NCBI GenBank assembly: GCA_037178625.1
Contig: CM074129.1
Span: 1,364,001 to 1,428,000, forward strand
Length of the DNA: 64,000 bases
Source of the DNA: Skeletonema tropicum
Taxonomy: Eukaryota > Bacillariophyta > Thalassiosirophyceae > Thalassiosirales > Thalassiosiraceae
Reading direction: 5' to 3'
Shown here: positions 33,234-44,791 of the stretch, one piece after another
Layout of the letters: every line of letters begins with the position of its first letter
How positions within the stretch are numbered: position 1 is the stretch's first letter
Translations under genes and position numbers: made by a program
The notes under the pieces: generated by a model
What the model was told of the DNA's origin: nothing
The model's input: only the letters and a program-made list of their open reading frames with translations
Databases searched by the model: none

Positions 33234-33516
33234 AGCCCCCGGATGTCTACGAAGAGATTCACAAAGCTACTAGACAAGTAGTAACTAAGGGCAAACCTTT
33301 TTTCTTGCGACGCTTTGTTGCATCTGCAAACAGGATTTTCATATCAGTCCGTCTCTCATCAAATGAATTACTTAGGTTAAATGACGTCAATGTATTTACA
33401 CCATTTCAAGTGACGTTCATCTTCACCTATTTATCAAACGCGACCATAAACAACATGCAGGCCCCCGTCCCCAGTTAATAGGAGGGCGTGGAATCTCTCT
33501 AGCGAAGCCAACCCTC

Positions 33517-34254
33517 CTATCTATCATCTGAGTAATCTGAGTATGCATGGGAGTATGCATAGCTATCATCATCGTTGACGGCGTCGTCGGCAAGTATTTC
33601 ATTGGTTTGATGCAAATCCTCAATTCCATTGTTGTTGCCACACAAGAGTCCAAACTCATTAGCAAGATTATAAAGCTTCCATTTAGTCTTCCACATGTTT
33701 TCCTCAGCCTCGTTCAAGGCACGTGCGGCCTTTTGATACTTTTCTTCATCCTTGGCAAGTTTCTTGACAAGCTTTCGCACGGATCTAGGACGACCAGTTT
33801 TCTTCAGTCTGAATGTGGCTATGTCAGGCTGCTGCTTTTGCAGTTTTCTCCTCTCTCCTTCCGAGGTCACAGCCGCCACTTCTACGCTGTCATCGGCTGC
33901 ACTGTACTTCCCACCGCTATCAGTATGACTACTCTCAGTTGCAAAACTAATCTCATCTGGTGAATCCTGTGAGTCATCATCAATGTCATTATAATCATCT
34001 AACATGTTCATCGCTGCAGTGGTGGCAGATTTCACAGCTTCATCAAGATAGCTCTGTAATGATAGGCCAGAGGCTTTTCGTCTCCTACTATTATTCTTAG
34101 CCTTGTTGCGCTTTTGAGCGGCTCCTTTTTTTGATCCTCGGTCAGCAGCTTCTTGCTTTCTAGGCCTGCTTTTGCTTCTGCCTCTAGCGCTTCTGCTTTT
34201 GCTCCTACTTCTACCGCCTCTGGTTCTTTCGCTCGTTCTGGCTCTTTCGGTCAT
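33517..34254 (-). CDS. Basic/acidic coiled-coil protein, possible distant member of the 2-6 kb family
   Basis: 245 residues from the ATG at 34254; an open frame extends further upstream but looks like leader. It opens with an Arg/Ser-rich stretch (ERTRGGRSRSKSRSARGRSK) that resembles a nuclear RS or basic signal. Then come SLQSYLDEAVKSATTAAMNM, an acidic region and RKLVKKLAKDEEKYQKAARA, a coiled coil ending KWKLYNLANEFGLL. The basic start, acidic middle and KKL-to-[KE]F.L coiled end match the order in the 2178, 3570 and 5266 genes, but identity is low. Function unknown. Confidence 0.55.
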   Translation of the reverse strand: MTERARTSERTRGGRSRSKSRSARGRSKSRPRKQEAADRGSKKGAAQKRNKAKNNSRRRKASGLSLQSYLDEAVKSATTAAMNMLDDYNDIDDDSQDSPDEISFATESSHTDSGGKYSAADDSVEVAAVTSEGERRKLQKQQPDIATFRLKKTGRPRSVRKLVKKLAKDEEKYQKAARALNEAEENMWKTKWKLYNLANEFGLLCGNNNGIEDLHQTNEILADDAVNDDDSYAYSHAYSDYSDDR

Positions 34255-36642
34255 TGTATTAATAGTCAAAAAGGGTTCACAACCCAACTGTTCCTTTGTG
34301 CAGTAGATGATAGAGTAGGTGATATAGTAGAATGGTGCAAAGCTTTCTAGTCTAAACTGCCACTGAAGAACTGAATTATTCCTTGCTCCGAAAAATTGTG
34401 AGAGCAGACAATTTAGTGAGCTGAAGCGATCGGAGACAGTGCGCAAGACGAGCAACGAGAAGAGCGTCTCACTCATTCGCTCAAGTTTAGCCAGGGGGAT
34501 TCTGCCAAACTTTGCCCGAAAGACTAACATACTACTTCCTACGTATAATGGGTATCCCTGAATTTTCGATTTCTTGTAAAGCATCTCACTCCACATCTCG
34601 CCCGTTGGGATTGGAACGTGGCTTGTCTCGTGCCGTGCCAAAAACAGCAGCAATCTTTCTCATCCTCTAGTGCAGAAGAAAACATCTTTCCATTGCAAGT
34701 GCTTCTCCTCGTTCTGTTTTGAGTAGTTGTTTGCTCCACATCTTTGATCCGCTCACGTCCTGAGCCTGAGCTTGAGCTTGAGCTCATCCTCATCTTCTCC
34801 CTTCTAGCGGCTATTGTAGTAGCAGCTCCAGAATTCAAGCGGCGACGATCACTGGTATTGGCAAAATTAAGCTCCAATGTTACTCCTTGTAACTGCCTGG
34901 CGCGATTCATTGTCATGAAGGTGGGTGGTATCCGGGCAAGTAGTCATCGTATCGTCCGAGTCCGAGGAATCCTCATTAATTAATAGGCATAGAAGAAATG
35001 CTCACAACATACATACTTCTTTCGTCCTTCTTCTGATCTCTGTCTTTGCTTCCTCGCTTGGGCAAACGTACCAACTAATGCTTTATCGAGGGTAACCTCG
35101 TTGCATGAAATGATATATCTTACATCGCATCTTTCTTCATCTTTTTCCAGATTGTTGACGATGAGAAGTACTCATACGACACATCCATCGTAGTAACTTT
35201 CTATTCCACACCACGCAGGTATCAATCAAGAGCAAATTCATTCCATCAGCTCGCTCTTACCCCCGCATGAATCAATAACTTGGATCAGTCAGTGGTCAGT
35301 GCCGCCCGCCCATACGTTCTTCGTCGTTCTTTACCATTTACCACCCCAGCGACGCCTGTGACTGTGCTGCTACGACGAAAAATAGACCAAGACCTAGAAT
35401 CGTGACGCCGCCTAAAATCTTGTAGCGGCTGCTACGAGAAGCACCGAAGAAGGACGTCTTGGACTTGGACTTGGCTGCTTGATTGGAGGTGGAGGAGAGG
35501 AAGAGTTGTTCTCTCCATCACCATCACGGGTGGAAGTCGAAGGCATCATCTTTCTTGGATAAGCAAAAAAGTCCCCGCCTCTGCCGTTGGCTGCAGATGA
35601 GGAGTCGAGCTAATGATGATGATTTGGACGGTGTAGAAAAGGAAGAGACAAAGACGAGGCAGGGCAGCGCTTGACCTTGGCGTGCTGCAGCTGCAGCCGT
35701 GCAGTGTCAGTGTCAGTGTCAATACATGTAAAGAGATCGAGTATTGTAGGAGTAGGAGTAGATGTCACTACTTATATGAGACGAACCGCTGCTTACACGA
35801 GCGTCAAAAGCACGAAGTATGATATAGTATGATATGGTACCTCGATTCAACGCCCTTTCATTCCGATCAAGCGGGAGGATTAGGCAGGCCTAAAAGCAGA
35901 AGACGTGTTTTTATTTTGTGACAAAATGTTTCTGAGAACTTCGAACCTCTCCATATCCGGTACTCAAATACCGATAAAATCGACTTATGACTAGTGACTT
36001 CTGACGAATCGGACACAGTATTGAAGTCGTACCGCTCATTACTATGAGGAAGTCGAACTTCCAATTCATTCCTTTGGGCGCGAACGTATGAAATAGCTTC
36101 AATTACAGACCCCCTCACATGAATGTCACGCTTTCTGTTCAAGGTCGCTGCTCTGCAACTGCTTTTATATAACAGAAATTTTAAAGTTGCTCTGCAACTG
36201 CTTTTACCTTTTACCCACAGTTGGAAAACAAAAGTATCAAGAGCCTCCCAACGTACCATATCTTATGTTTTCGAATCATCCCACTTGAATTACGATACCA
36301 TCTTTTTTTGTGGCAGCAGGAGGAGGAAGAAATATAGACATCTTCTTGCTCTTGCGACGGATTATCTCGTCTTCATCCGCGGAGACGAGGCATCACTGTC
36401 TAACTCTCTTCTGATACCATAACACGACAAACAGATAGGGCATCGTGTTCATCCCTTCCACTTCCAATGATCTCTTTGAACAACCAAGTCGGCTCGAGGA
36501 CAAGAGGTGACTCAGCGGAAATTGCAACATTGTTACATATAGATGTAATTGCATTCAGCTTATCTGCGTCTATACATTTAATATTAATTATTTATTCAAA
36601 CAAGAGCAACATAAAACCTGATTGATTGACGGCGAGAAAACT
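34255..36642. other. Long intergenic region
   Basis: No strongly supported gene in 2.4 kb. Open frames at about 34539-34916 (minus), 35483-35674 (plus) and 35867-36259 (minus) lack conserved features. One weak candidate tail-anchored exon is listed separately at 35343..35515. Short CTGC/GCAG-rich and GTCAGTGTCAGTGTC runs occur near 35690-35720. Confidence 0.45.
35343..35515 (-). CDS. Possible small tail-anchored membrane protein exon
   Basis: A minus-strand frame reads NQAAKSKSKTSFFGASRSSR, then YKILGGVTILGLGLFFVVAA and QSQASLGW before a stop. That is a basic stretch, one hydrophobic helix and a short polar tail. No ATG lies in frame upstream before a stop, so an unseen first exon would be needed. 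The overlapping plus-strand frame is an alternative. Confidence 0.25.
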
Positions 36643-38430
36643 CTAGCACGCCCTTGAACTCTTGCTTGTCTCCTTTTCGTCTTCAGACATGGCATCCTCA
36701 GACATGGCATCGCTAACTTCACTCACATCATCTGTCTTATCTATTTTCTTACCCAATTCCCTATCAGATTCAAACAGCTTGCCCATTTCACTTCCAGTAA
36801 ACTCCCCAAGGGATACACCACTCATGCGAAGTTGATCCATGTTAATACTTTCAACACTCATGAGTGAGTTACCCATAAGAGCTTGTTCGTTAGGAGAATT
36901 TTTAAGATGTCTATTTGGACGCCGTTGTTGCGTGAAACTATTCTTCAAACCGATACGCTGAGCTCTAGCTCTGCTAGTCGTCCCCCCCAAAGAACTGGCT
37001 GATACGGTCGAATCTTCGTGTTGTGCATTATTCTGTTCGACATGAAATCCATGCTGAAAGTTTTGGCTAGTATTGTTGCCAAGATTTCCTGCTGGCGGTG
37101 TGGTACTTGAACTGTTCATTTGATTCAACAAGTTTTGAGTAAGCAATTGCTGAGTAAGTTGCTGTTGAAGTAAATCAGATGCAGAGTTGTTGGCAGCGTG
37201 ATTGTGAATGGCATTAAGAAGAGCGGCCACTTGCTCACTTCCCATGTTACTACTCGCCTGGGCAGCTGCTAACGTTGCATCATATCCGCCATTGTTACCA
37301 CCCAAAAACATATTATTACCACCAGATAATACGGAGTTTGGCTGCTGCTGCTGCTGCTGTTGTTGTTGCTGTTGCAAGTGATTTTGCAACAATTGAAGTT
37401 GAGCAGGATTGATGTTGCCAGCTTGCTGTTGCAAAAACTGCAGTTGCTGCTGTTGTTGTTGTTGCTGCTGCTGTTGCTGAAGTTGCATCTGAGTAGCAGC
37501 AACAAGAAGAGCATTTGCTCCCTCTTGGGTGAGTCCAGAGTTATTCGTTTGGATTTGACCCGGAATCCCCGGCACTGGCGGAGTAGTTGCCTCGGCAGCC
37601 CTTTGAGGATCTGGTAATGAATTAAGACTGAAGGATCCCAGCGAGATATTGCCCATTAATGAATTTGCCAGCGGGTTGTTCTGCCGGGCGGCTCTCAAAG
37701 GACCAAGAGCGTCTTGATTTTCGGACTTGTATTCAGTGGAGGACGCATCATTACCCTCAAGCTCTTTCAAAAGCTCGGGAGCACCCTCTCTCAATGCTTG
37801 GCGTGTCTTATCAAGAGCTTTCTTTTCTCCAACGTCGCTCCACAGCTTGGTCTTGGGATCCTGTTTTAGGAACCTTCCAGGTGGATTCATGGATCGAATT
37901 TCATCGTAGATTAGTTTGCTGTAGATGGCTTTTTGATTTTTGGCTGTATTGTAGGTGTTGGAAAAGGAAAGTATATAAGTCAAGTTAGATCAGTGAAAAG
38001 GAGGTGGCGGATTTGACAGTATTGTGCATAGCTAGCAGCGCAGTGTATCCATGGTACTTACGGCAAGCAACGTAGGCCTTCTTGTGGTGCTTTACCCTGC
38101 GGAAAAGTTACGAAGAAGGAGCACAAAAGGTGAGTTGAGTGATAAAGTGAGTGTTGAAAATATAAGGCGAACCAAAGGAGCTCTAGTTACACACTGAAAC
38201 AATACTACCAAGAGCCTGATGCTGCCCTACGACGATTCCCCCCACATCCCCCCCAAGAGAAAAGATGGGCTGATCAAATAATAATTACAACGTTCAACTC
38301 ACAGTGCTCGAAAGTTCTCATTCCCAGTATGGTGATTCACAAAATTACCACGCCCAGACAGTACATCATTTGCGTGTGGTTGGACTATTCCTTCCAATTG
38401 TTCAGGTTTCGCTGAGGATGTGTCGGCCAT
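36643..38430 (-). CDS. DUF6824-domain protein with polyglutamine tracts
   Basis: Three exons (38430..38303, 38096..38062, 37943..36643; introns of 206 and 118 bp) give 487 residues in one frame. The joined N-terminus reads NDVLSGRGNFVNHHTGNENF, then RALVKHHKKAYVACPKNQKA, then IYDEIRSMNPPGRFL and WSDVGEKKALDKTRQALREG. This is the DUF6824 pattern, common in diatom proteins. The remainder is low-complexity with two long Gln runs (about residues 208-225 and 248-262), Asn-rich stretches, and an acidic Ser-rich C-terminus. Such proteins look like regulatory factors, but no biochemical role is established that I can name. Confidence 0.82.
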
Positions 38431-38894
38431 TTTTTCTAATATATTCGTGGAGAATTCTTTTCGCAGTCACAGCTGGATTTGCAAAATAATTAATTACGGG
38501 TGGCGGCGATTAATTGGAGCAAATGTGTACTAATAGGCGGCGATAGGAAGGGAATTAATTAAGGAGTATCCCAAAATGTGAGGACAAAAGGATGGTGACG
38601 ACAACCTGACGGCGATTTCGCTGAGATGATAGGAGATCGTAGTTTTCACGATTGCACATAGTGGTTTTACGATTATGATTACGATTTGAACGGTTCTCCC
38701 CATGGCGACTTGACGTTTTGTCGCCAGCCTTCGCTTTACTGCTGATGAGTTCCTTTACATCAGGTTATGTGCCCTTCCTCACGTACAGGTTCATGCACGC
38801 AGAACATCAGCGAGACAGAGCGATGAGCGAGAGAAGTCACAACTTGTCACAACACGGGGAAACTATCTAAGAAATCTAAGATCGAAGATTATTG
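38431..38894. other. Intergenic stretch
   Basis: Upstream region of the DUF6824 gene and trailer of nothing recognised; A/T-rich TTAATTA motifs occur near 38488-38560. No gene is supported. Confidence 0.5.
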
Positions 38895-40157
38895 CTACCT
38901 CTGAGTGGCAACTGACCACATATCTTCATCTCCTTTACTCTTCTTTCCAAACAGTTTCATGACCCTTTTCAGGCCTCGCTGGTTATTCAAGTCTTTCACT
39001 GCATCTGCCACACTGGATCCCACAGCTCGAGGATCGTATTCATCACCAATGCTGTCATCATCATCATCATCAATTGACTCGTAGAAGAATTCTGTGTGGT
39101 CACTGTCTTCACCTTCATCATCTGTGTCAAAGTCCTGTGAGGAGTTCATCGAATTGGACCTGCTGCGAAAGTCGGAATAGGGGGCTCTAGGAGGAATTGT
39201 TTGCGCATAGCCTTTGTGAGCAGGTGTAGGACTCCTCTTTCGTCTACTCTCCAAGTCAACTTGTTCACCATGGACACTTTCAGACTTGTTATTCCCAGAT
39301 ACTCTCTTCCCATATTCTTTTGGTGGCGGTGGCGGCATTGGCTGTCTACTACTAGCCCTCTTAATGTAAGTCCCCTTACCATTATCCTTACAGTGTGTCC
39401 TTGGTATCGGTGGTGGCTGAGACTTATTGTCAATGTTCTCCGGGTAGGAAGATTGAACCCGCTCATTTCTTGGTAATTTTGAGGATGAAGAGGATGCTGA
39501 CGATCCATTGCTGCTTCGTCGAGAAGAATGAGTCGACCGTTCTCCCCGATTACCACTTCTTTTTGTCTTTTCTGGCAGAAATGACTTGGCAGAAGACTTG
39601 CGGTTGTGCGGTTGATTTGAAATGAGAGGGAACTTCTTCTCGCTTGTGCCGCAAATTACGGAAGGGTCACTCATTATGCTGACGGCGTCATCTAAACGTT
39701 TGGCCATTGCTACTAATGAATCGTCATCAATAGAATGACCCCGAGTTTTCCTCTGATATTTTGGATCATTATAGTACTCATATTCTGCTGGTTGTTTTGA
39801 TTGTGTTTGTAAGTTGTTCAATGCTGTATCAATCGTATTATCAATACTTTGTAGCTTCATGTCGAACTTATCATAATCCTCAGCGGTTTTTGCTTCGTTA
39901 ATTCTTCCCGATTTATTTCCACAGTCTTCAGCAGACCTTTCAAAGATTACACCACAATCTTGCCGTTGCTGTAGTCGCGGATTTACGGAGGATGCTGTAG
40001 ACTGCGGCGGTGGCCTTGGCCCTGCGGCGGACGTTGGTACTGGAGCCTGAACATTTGATTTATCTACCGACGACAGAAATTCTTGACACTCTCTCATCAA
40101 GCGTTCATTGGTCGAGGATAGAGTTTCGAAGATAACATCATCTTGTGTTACTGACAT
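38895..40157 (-). CDS. Disordered Ser/Pro/Asp-rich protein, unknown function
   Basis: 420 residues in one exon. A short N-terminal helix (DDVIFETLSSTNERLMRECQ) is followed by mostly disordered sequence with Pro-rich patches, a Ser/Arg-rich stretch near residues 190-225, and an Asp/Glu cluster near 350-370 (ESIDDDDDDSIGDEYD). The C-terminus is a conserved-looking basic helix (DAVKDLNNQRGLKRVMKLFG). No enzyme, signal or membrane motif is visible. The complete frame and ordered ends argue for a real gene. Confidence 0.6.
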   Translation of the reverse strand: MSVTQDDVIFETLSSTNERLMRECQEFLSSVDKSNVQAPVPTSAAGPRPPPQSTASSVNPRLQQRQDCGVIFERSAEDCGNKSGRINEAKTAEDYDKFDMKLQSIDNTIDTALNNLQTQSKQPAEYEYYNDPKYQRKTRGHSIDDDSLVAMAKRLDDAVSIMSDPSVICGTSEKKFPLISNQPHNRKSSAKSFLPEKTKRSGNRGERSTHSSRRSSNGSSASSSSSKLPRNERVQSSYPENIDNKSQPPPIPRTHCKDNGKGTYIKRASSRQPMPPPPPKEYGKRVSGNNKSESVHGEQVDLESRRKRSPTPAHKGYAQTIPPRAPYSDFRSRSNSMNSSQDFDTDDEGEDSDHTEFFYESIDDDDDDSIGDEYDPRAVGSSVADAVKDLNNQRGLKRVMKLFGKKSKGDEDMWSVATQR

Positions 40158-40729
40158 GATGGCTCTTTTTATTGCTCAACTCTTATATGCTTGTCATAAA
40201 TAGAGACGAAGGACAGCCAGCCACCACTTCTTTTCAACCGATACGCCTCACTTATGATTATCAAGTCCTGAGGCCACAAAGAGATCCTCGCCGTTGCATG
40301 CGCTGCAACGTTGCTACTCCGAGGAGAGAGAGTAAGGAAGGACGAGTTTAGAGTTGTTATCTGTTGTTATCGAGATGAGCGAGGCGCTGCTATCCATCGC
40401 ACGATTGATCAGAACCTTCGCCCCAGCACCCGGATTTTCGAACTATGTACTGATTCCTACCTAGAATCAACAAATTCAAATGAAAATGGGAGAAATAGCT
40501 GCGCATGAGCATAAATAGATGATGAGCACGCACATGCATGGTGTGGCTGGATCTGGAGCTGTATTGCGATCTGTAATCTGTAATATTTCTCTCTCTATAA
40601 TTGTGATCTTCTGTGATCAAGCTTATATCTTGCGACCTTGCGGCTAAATATCTACTTGTGGCTTGGCAGTGGTGCTTTGACGATCCATGATAAAGGAAGA
40701 TTCTAAGCCTTTGAAACCAAATAGATCAG
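40158..40729. other. Divergent intergenic region
   Basis: It holds the upstream regions of the disordered-protein gene and the F-box/LRR gene. No TATA box or repeat stands out, and the short open frames are not supported. Confidence 0.45.
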
Positions 40730-41750
40730 ATGTCTCATCCAAAGAAGAGGCAAAGGATAGTAAGAGATGCAGTGGAGGCGGCTAATAATAATATGAATTG
40801 GGCCTGTACCATAGACCGACTTGGCACTGACGAGCTTGCGCACATATTCGGATTTCTCTCACCGATAGATATTATGAACGCTCGTCTGAACAGCAAGATG
40901 ATAGAGGCCGCCAAGAAAACGATTGTTCCCGTCTCTAACTTCCTCGTTCATCAGGAAAGAAAGTACCATGGCATGGTTGCGATGACGACTGCATTGCCAA
41001 ACTTGCAACAGATATCACTTTGTGAGATCGAGTCTAAAACTCATCCACATTTCAAATACAACGATGGCGAGGATCCTGCTGATGAAGAGGTACTTGCCGT
41101 CACAGAAAATTGGTTTGTACACGACATTGAAGTCTTATCCTCCTTCAGGAGATTAAGCAGCTTGGAAATTGGGGACGGCGCTCCATTGAATGGGATGTAC
41201 CCTTTCATGTTCAATTTTCCACTTCTCAAAAGATTGAGCATAAAGAATGAAGGCATAAAAATGGATCTAGGTATGTTGTCAGGGGTGCCATTGCTCACAG
41301 AATTGCGCTTATGGTGGTTGAAAAAACTTGATTGCAACATAGCTGATCTTTCTATGCTGAAAGCTACCCTAGAGGTGGTGCAAATTATACAATGTGATGT
41401 TCAGGGTGACTTTATGGATCTGGCTGACTTTCCTTGCCTAAAAACACTAGACTTGGAATAACTTCTGTGACAGGTGATATTCGGGAGATTGGTGAGCAGG
41501 ACTTCTTAGCTTTGAAATCGCTTACACTCCCAAAAGGAGTCTATGGTGGGATGGGCTACAAATTTCAGAACATTTCTGATGCGCCTGATGTCGTCTATTC
41601 TATAAAAAAAAACGCCCGTCTCTAGTGATTTCGGAAGATTGGTATGCTGAGCTCTCGCCAGGTTCCCCAGATTGGTTTGAAGACGCAGACAGAGCTCCGT
41701 TGCGCATTTGTTTCGTTGAAGCGGGACTAGGGTGCACCGTGTGCGAGTAA
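40730..41750 (+). pseudogene. F-box/leucine-rich-repeat protein with two frame breaks
   Basis: The N-terminus carries an F-box (TIDRLGTDELAHIFGFLSPI, then DIMNARLNSKMIEAAKK), followed by leucine-rich repeats (LLKRLSIKNEG, LTELRLWWLKKLDCN, LKTLDLE). The first frame stops at 41461, but LRR-like sequence resumes one frame over (TSVTGDIREIGEQDFLALKS). A second break falls in a run of nine A at 41603-41611. With ten A, the frame runs on through VISEDWYAELSPGSPDWFED to a stop at 41750. F-box proteins present substrates to SCF ubiquitin ligases. The homopolymer break suggests sequence error; real decay is the alternative. Confidence 0.62.
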
Positions 41751-41851
41751 AAGAGGAGAGATAAAGCAGTACTCTAGAGGCGCATGCACGTAGCTGAGGC
41801 CGAACGATGAGCGGCAACCTCAGGAAGTCACAGGTATCTTGATTTTCGAAC

Positions 41852-41891
41852 GCTGACCCCATGCCTGCGAGAGGCAGGCGATGGGGTCAGC
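41852..41891. other. Strong hairpin
   Basis: GCTGACCCCATGCCTGC and its inverse GGCAGGCGATGGGGTCAGC pair into a stem of about 17 bp with one bulged base and a loop of about 5 nt. It lies about 100 bp after the F-box/LRR gene. It could be a structured 3' end, or the core of a tiny inverted-repeat element. Confidence 0.55.
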
Positions 41892-42719
41892 GGCAGATTC
41901 TTCTCACTACTCACTAAATATTGAGATATGTAATAAAATCCTTTTTTCTAGCATTGCCTAGCCGTATCATAGCTTATGCGGGCAGCATTACTACTTATTC
42001 GATCAAGCCAAACGAAAGGATGCAAAAAGAATCGCTGTAACATTTGTGTGACGATTCGAACTTACTTCATGGGTAACAAATGTAACAAAGACTAACCCCA
42101 ACAAAATTCCTTCCCGCAATAATTTTCGATCTTCCACTTTAAGGATTTCGCGCAATTTTACCCAGATCATGCGATTCGACAGATAGATTTCGATTTCAGC
42201 GCTTCATGGGTCCCTCCCCACTCCGCGAATATTGAGATGCCTTTGCAATGCATTTTGGGGAATGGTGTGGCATTCTAACCAGTATAATTGGTTACCAATG
42301 GGTGTCTAATTGGGGCTATCGTTCTTGCGAAGTTATTTGGTTGGACCCAGCGCCAGATACAGCAAGCAGTTTATATGAAGAATACATCGAAAGATTGATC
42401 GATATTGAAGAACAGGTATTCTTCCGAGGATTTTTCCAACCTCCTACTGAAGAAGAGTGCGATTTTCTTGTGTCATCTAGACCCATTTTCCACTGGTGAG
42501 ATAGGTGGAGGAACCCGCTGCGGCGGATACAAGGAGTTGCGCTAGTAAAAAGCATCTTTGCCACTCACTGAATGAATCAAGTGCATAGACACTGAGCACG
42601 AGACCCTTCAAGATGTGGTGGAACTTACTCAGAATTGCAAACAGCAGCGGCAGCTGTTGGTATTGCGCCATTCAATGCAAAACTCACTTTACTAAATAGT
42701 TATTAAATTGATATTTTCT
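41892..42719. other. Intergenic stretch
   Basis: Only one ATG-led frame of note occurs (42248..42499, 83 residues); it has no recognisable features and is not called. The trailer of the EamA transporter lies at the right end. Confidence 0.45.
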
Positions 42720-44159
42720 TCACTCAAATGATTTCTTCGATGGCAATGACTTTGAAACCTCATCATTATCACTACCATCACCAAGCAATTCAAAGAATCC
42801 CTTGAAATCATCCTTCTGGAGTGCCGTAGCCAAGCATGCGGCCACAATCAAAGCACCACCTATATAATCATTCGCGCCGAAGTCAGTTGATAACCAAAGT
42901 GCTGCAAACAATGCAGCCCACAAGGGTTCCGTAGCTAAAATCACAGATGCCTCGGCACTCTTCATCTTTCCTAGTGCCGTTGTTTCCACAAATCGGTTGA
43001 GTGCCGTGGTTATTAATCCCGTCCAAAGAACTGCCGCTGCAGCCATCTGCAATGATGGTTCAAATAACATCATTGGAAGCCCATATGATTCTGATCCAGC
43101 AGTACCGATCCATCCATCTGCTATGCACCAAATCATACACAATAATGCCGATACAGAAACTTGCACTGCGGTAATTGGTAACGCTTGACCAGGTACCTCC
43201 GTCATCATCCTCTCGGTAATAAAGAACGACGTTCCGAATCCAACCGCTTGCAAGAATGCCAAAAAGTCTCCAACTCCAATCTGCGAAAAGACATCACTTA
43301 ACGCAGTAGCACCTGTCGGATCATATAGTTCCAATACACCCACTCCAATGATACAAAGTGTCGCAGCTAGCCAAACCTGTGGCTCATTTCGAATGGACAT
43401 GTCCTTCTTGTTCACTAGAATTTCCAAGGCAGGGCAGACTAGTACTACCGCAGCACCAATGAACGACACCTTGGCCGGACTGATATCTACCAACGCCAAA
43501 CTCTGAGTGATATACCCCAGTGCAGTGAAACATCCACAAAGTAAGGCAGTTGGAGCCAATTTACTTTCTAATTTGAATAAGAATGGAGAAAGTGCCAACG
43601 AAGCTAGTAGCATACGTGCCGATGTTGCAGCCGAGGGTGGTAATGCATCGTTCATTATTGCACCCAATGGGAAATTGGTACCGTAGAGTATTGAAGCGAA
43701 TCCGAGGAGTAATCTTGGTCCGAGATAGGAGGATAGGACCTTGTCGAAGATGGAAAGTTCTCCTTTTGCAATGGCGTCTGGATCAGAAAAGTCGTATTCA
43801 TCATCGTCATCGGGGAGAACGCAGACACCACGTGCACATACGACACCCATTGGATTTTCAGGGTCTAAGAAATCATCGTAGAACACTACTGATCCATCTC
43901 CTGTTTCTGTTTTTGTTGTTTCATCTTCTTTAATTGCTGATTTTAGACATGACTTTCTTCCTGCTCCGCTTTGAAGAGTAGTTGTTAGATGATAGCGCGT
44001 TAGTAGCTGCTGCTGCTGGTGGTGGTAAGAAGTTTGGCCGAGTCTTCTGGTAGATGAGGTAGTAGCGGGCGATGAAAAGCAATCTATCGGTTGAATTATG
44101 CTACTGGCAATGCCTATCACCAGTAGAGAGATGCGCTTGAGATGAATTAGAAGCGGCAT
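42720..44159 (-). CDS. Plastid-targeted EamA-family (drug/metabolite) transporter
   Basis: 479 residues in one exon. A signal segment (ISLLVIGIASSIIQPIDCF) ends at CFSS, a diatom plastid-import junction, followed by a Ser/Thr/Gln-rich transit region and an acidic stretch. From about residue 148 there are ten hydrophobic helices in two EamA halves. The first half has LYGTNFPLGAIMNDALPPSA. The second ends with TALNRFVETTALGKMKSAEA and ILATEPLWAALFAALWL, the signature of the family. Such carriers move small metabolites across membranes; here the plastid envelope is likely. The substrate is not deducible. Confidence 0.82.
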   Translation of the reverse strand: MPLLIHLKRISLLVIGIASSIIQPIDCFSSPATTSSTRRLGQTSYHHQQQQLLTRYHLTTTLQSGAGRKSCLKSAIKEDETTKTETGDGSVVFYDDFLDPENPMGVVCARGVCVLPDDDDEYDFSDPDAIAKGELSIFDKVLSSYLGPRLLLGFASILYGTNFPLGAIMNDALPPSAATSARMLLASLALSPFLFKLESKLAPTALLCGCFTALGYITQSLALVDISPAKVSFIGAAVVLVCPALEILVNKKDMSIRNEPQVWLAATLCIIGVGVLELYDPTGATALSDVFSQIGVGDFLAFLQAVGFGTSFFITERMMTEVPGQALPITAVQVSVSALLCMIWCIADGWIGTAGSESYGLPMMLFEPSLQMAAAAVLWTGLITTALNRFVETTALGKMKSAEASVILATEPLWAALFAALWLSTDFGANDYIGGALIVAACLATALQKDDFKGFFELLGDGSDNDEVSKSLPSKKSFE

Positions 44160-44791
44160 GCTTCCGATATTTGCCGTCAGATATGAATGTAGCTAGCTCT
44201 AGGAATATAGCACAGCAGAGATACTTCTCATGGATCTTGCTGGGTCAGTCGGATCGCCACAAGTTCAAATTCAAAGTGGAGCAGTTGGACGCCATGGAGG
44301 AAGCAGATGTTGCTGATCGACACCTGTTTTGTGATGACGGATGATGGCGGGCGCGGCGAGAAAGTGCTTGAAGTTGTGAGAAGGAAAGTGCGGGAAGTTA
44401 TTTTGTTGCACGTGCACACACGAAGCGGGCGCGCCATATTTTTCCACCTTGCGCTTTATAGGTACGTACTTACCTCTGAATCTGATAGATACAAGGTGAA
44501 ACTACCAGTACGGTATGTGATGGATTCAAAATTTAAGTTTATTCACGATGATGTTCGATGTTGTGATGTATCAGAACGGCTCTACGGCCCTGTTGATTTA
44601 GCTACTTCTTCTTGACCACCCTCGTGGACAACAGTAGCCTTATCAGGTACGATATCAATCAGAGCGGCCCTGTTGCTAATAAGCTTGACATCGTTCGTGA
44701 TCACCATCCCTATCATCGTACCTGTATCTACTATCTCTCCGCCGCCTATACCACTCATTTTCATCTTGCCCCATCTACACCTACTTCCAAG
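44160..44791. other. Divergent intergenic region
   Basis: It separates the EamA transporter from the RING gene. The plus-strand frame upstream of 44792 is open for 60 codons but lacks RING-family features, so the later ATG is preferred. No regulatory element is clear. Confidence 0.4.

Noticed and set aside
34539..34916. 125-residue minus-strand frame upstream of the basic/acidic coiled-coil gene
   Set aside because: Ser-, Arg- and Cys-rich without any pattern; more likely leader or intergenic DNA.
37333..37485. CAG/CTG runs as possible repeat-expansion elements
   Set aside because: They encode Gln runs in a real protein and mix CAA with CAG codons, so they are coding low-complexity rather than a separate element.
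42248..42499. 83-residue plus-strand frame
   Set aside because: It has no recognisable motif, codon signal or neighbouring exon; it is kept only as a possibility.
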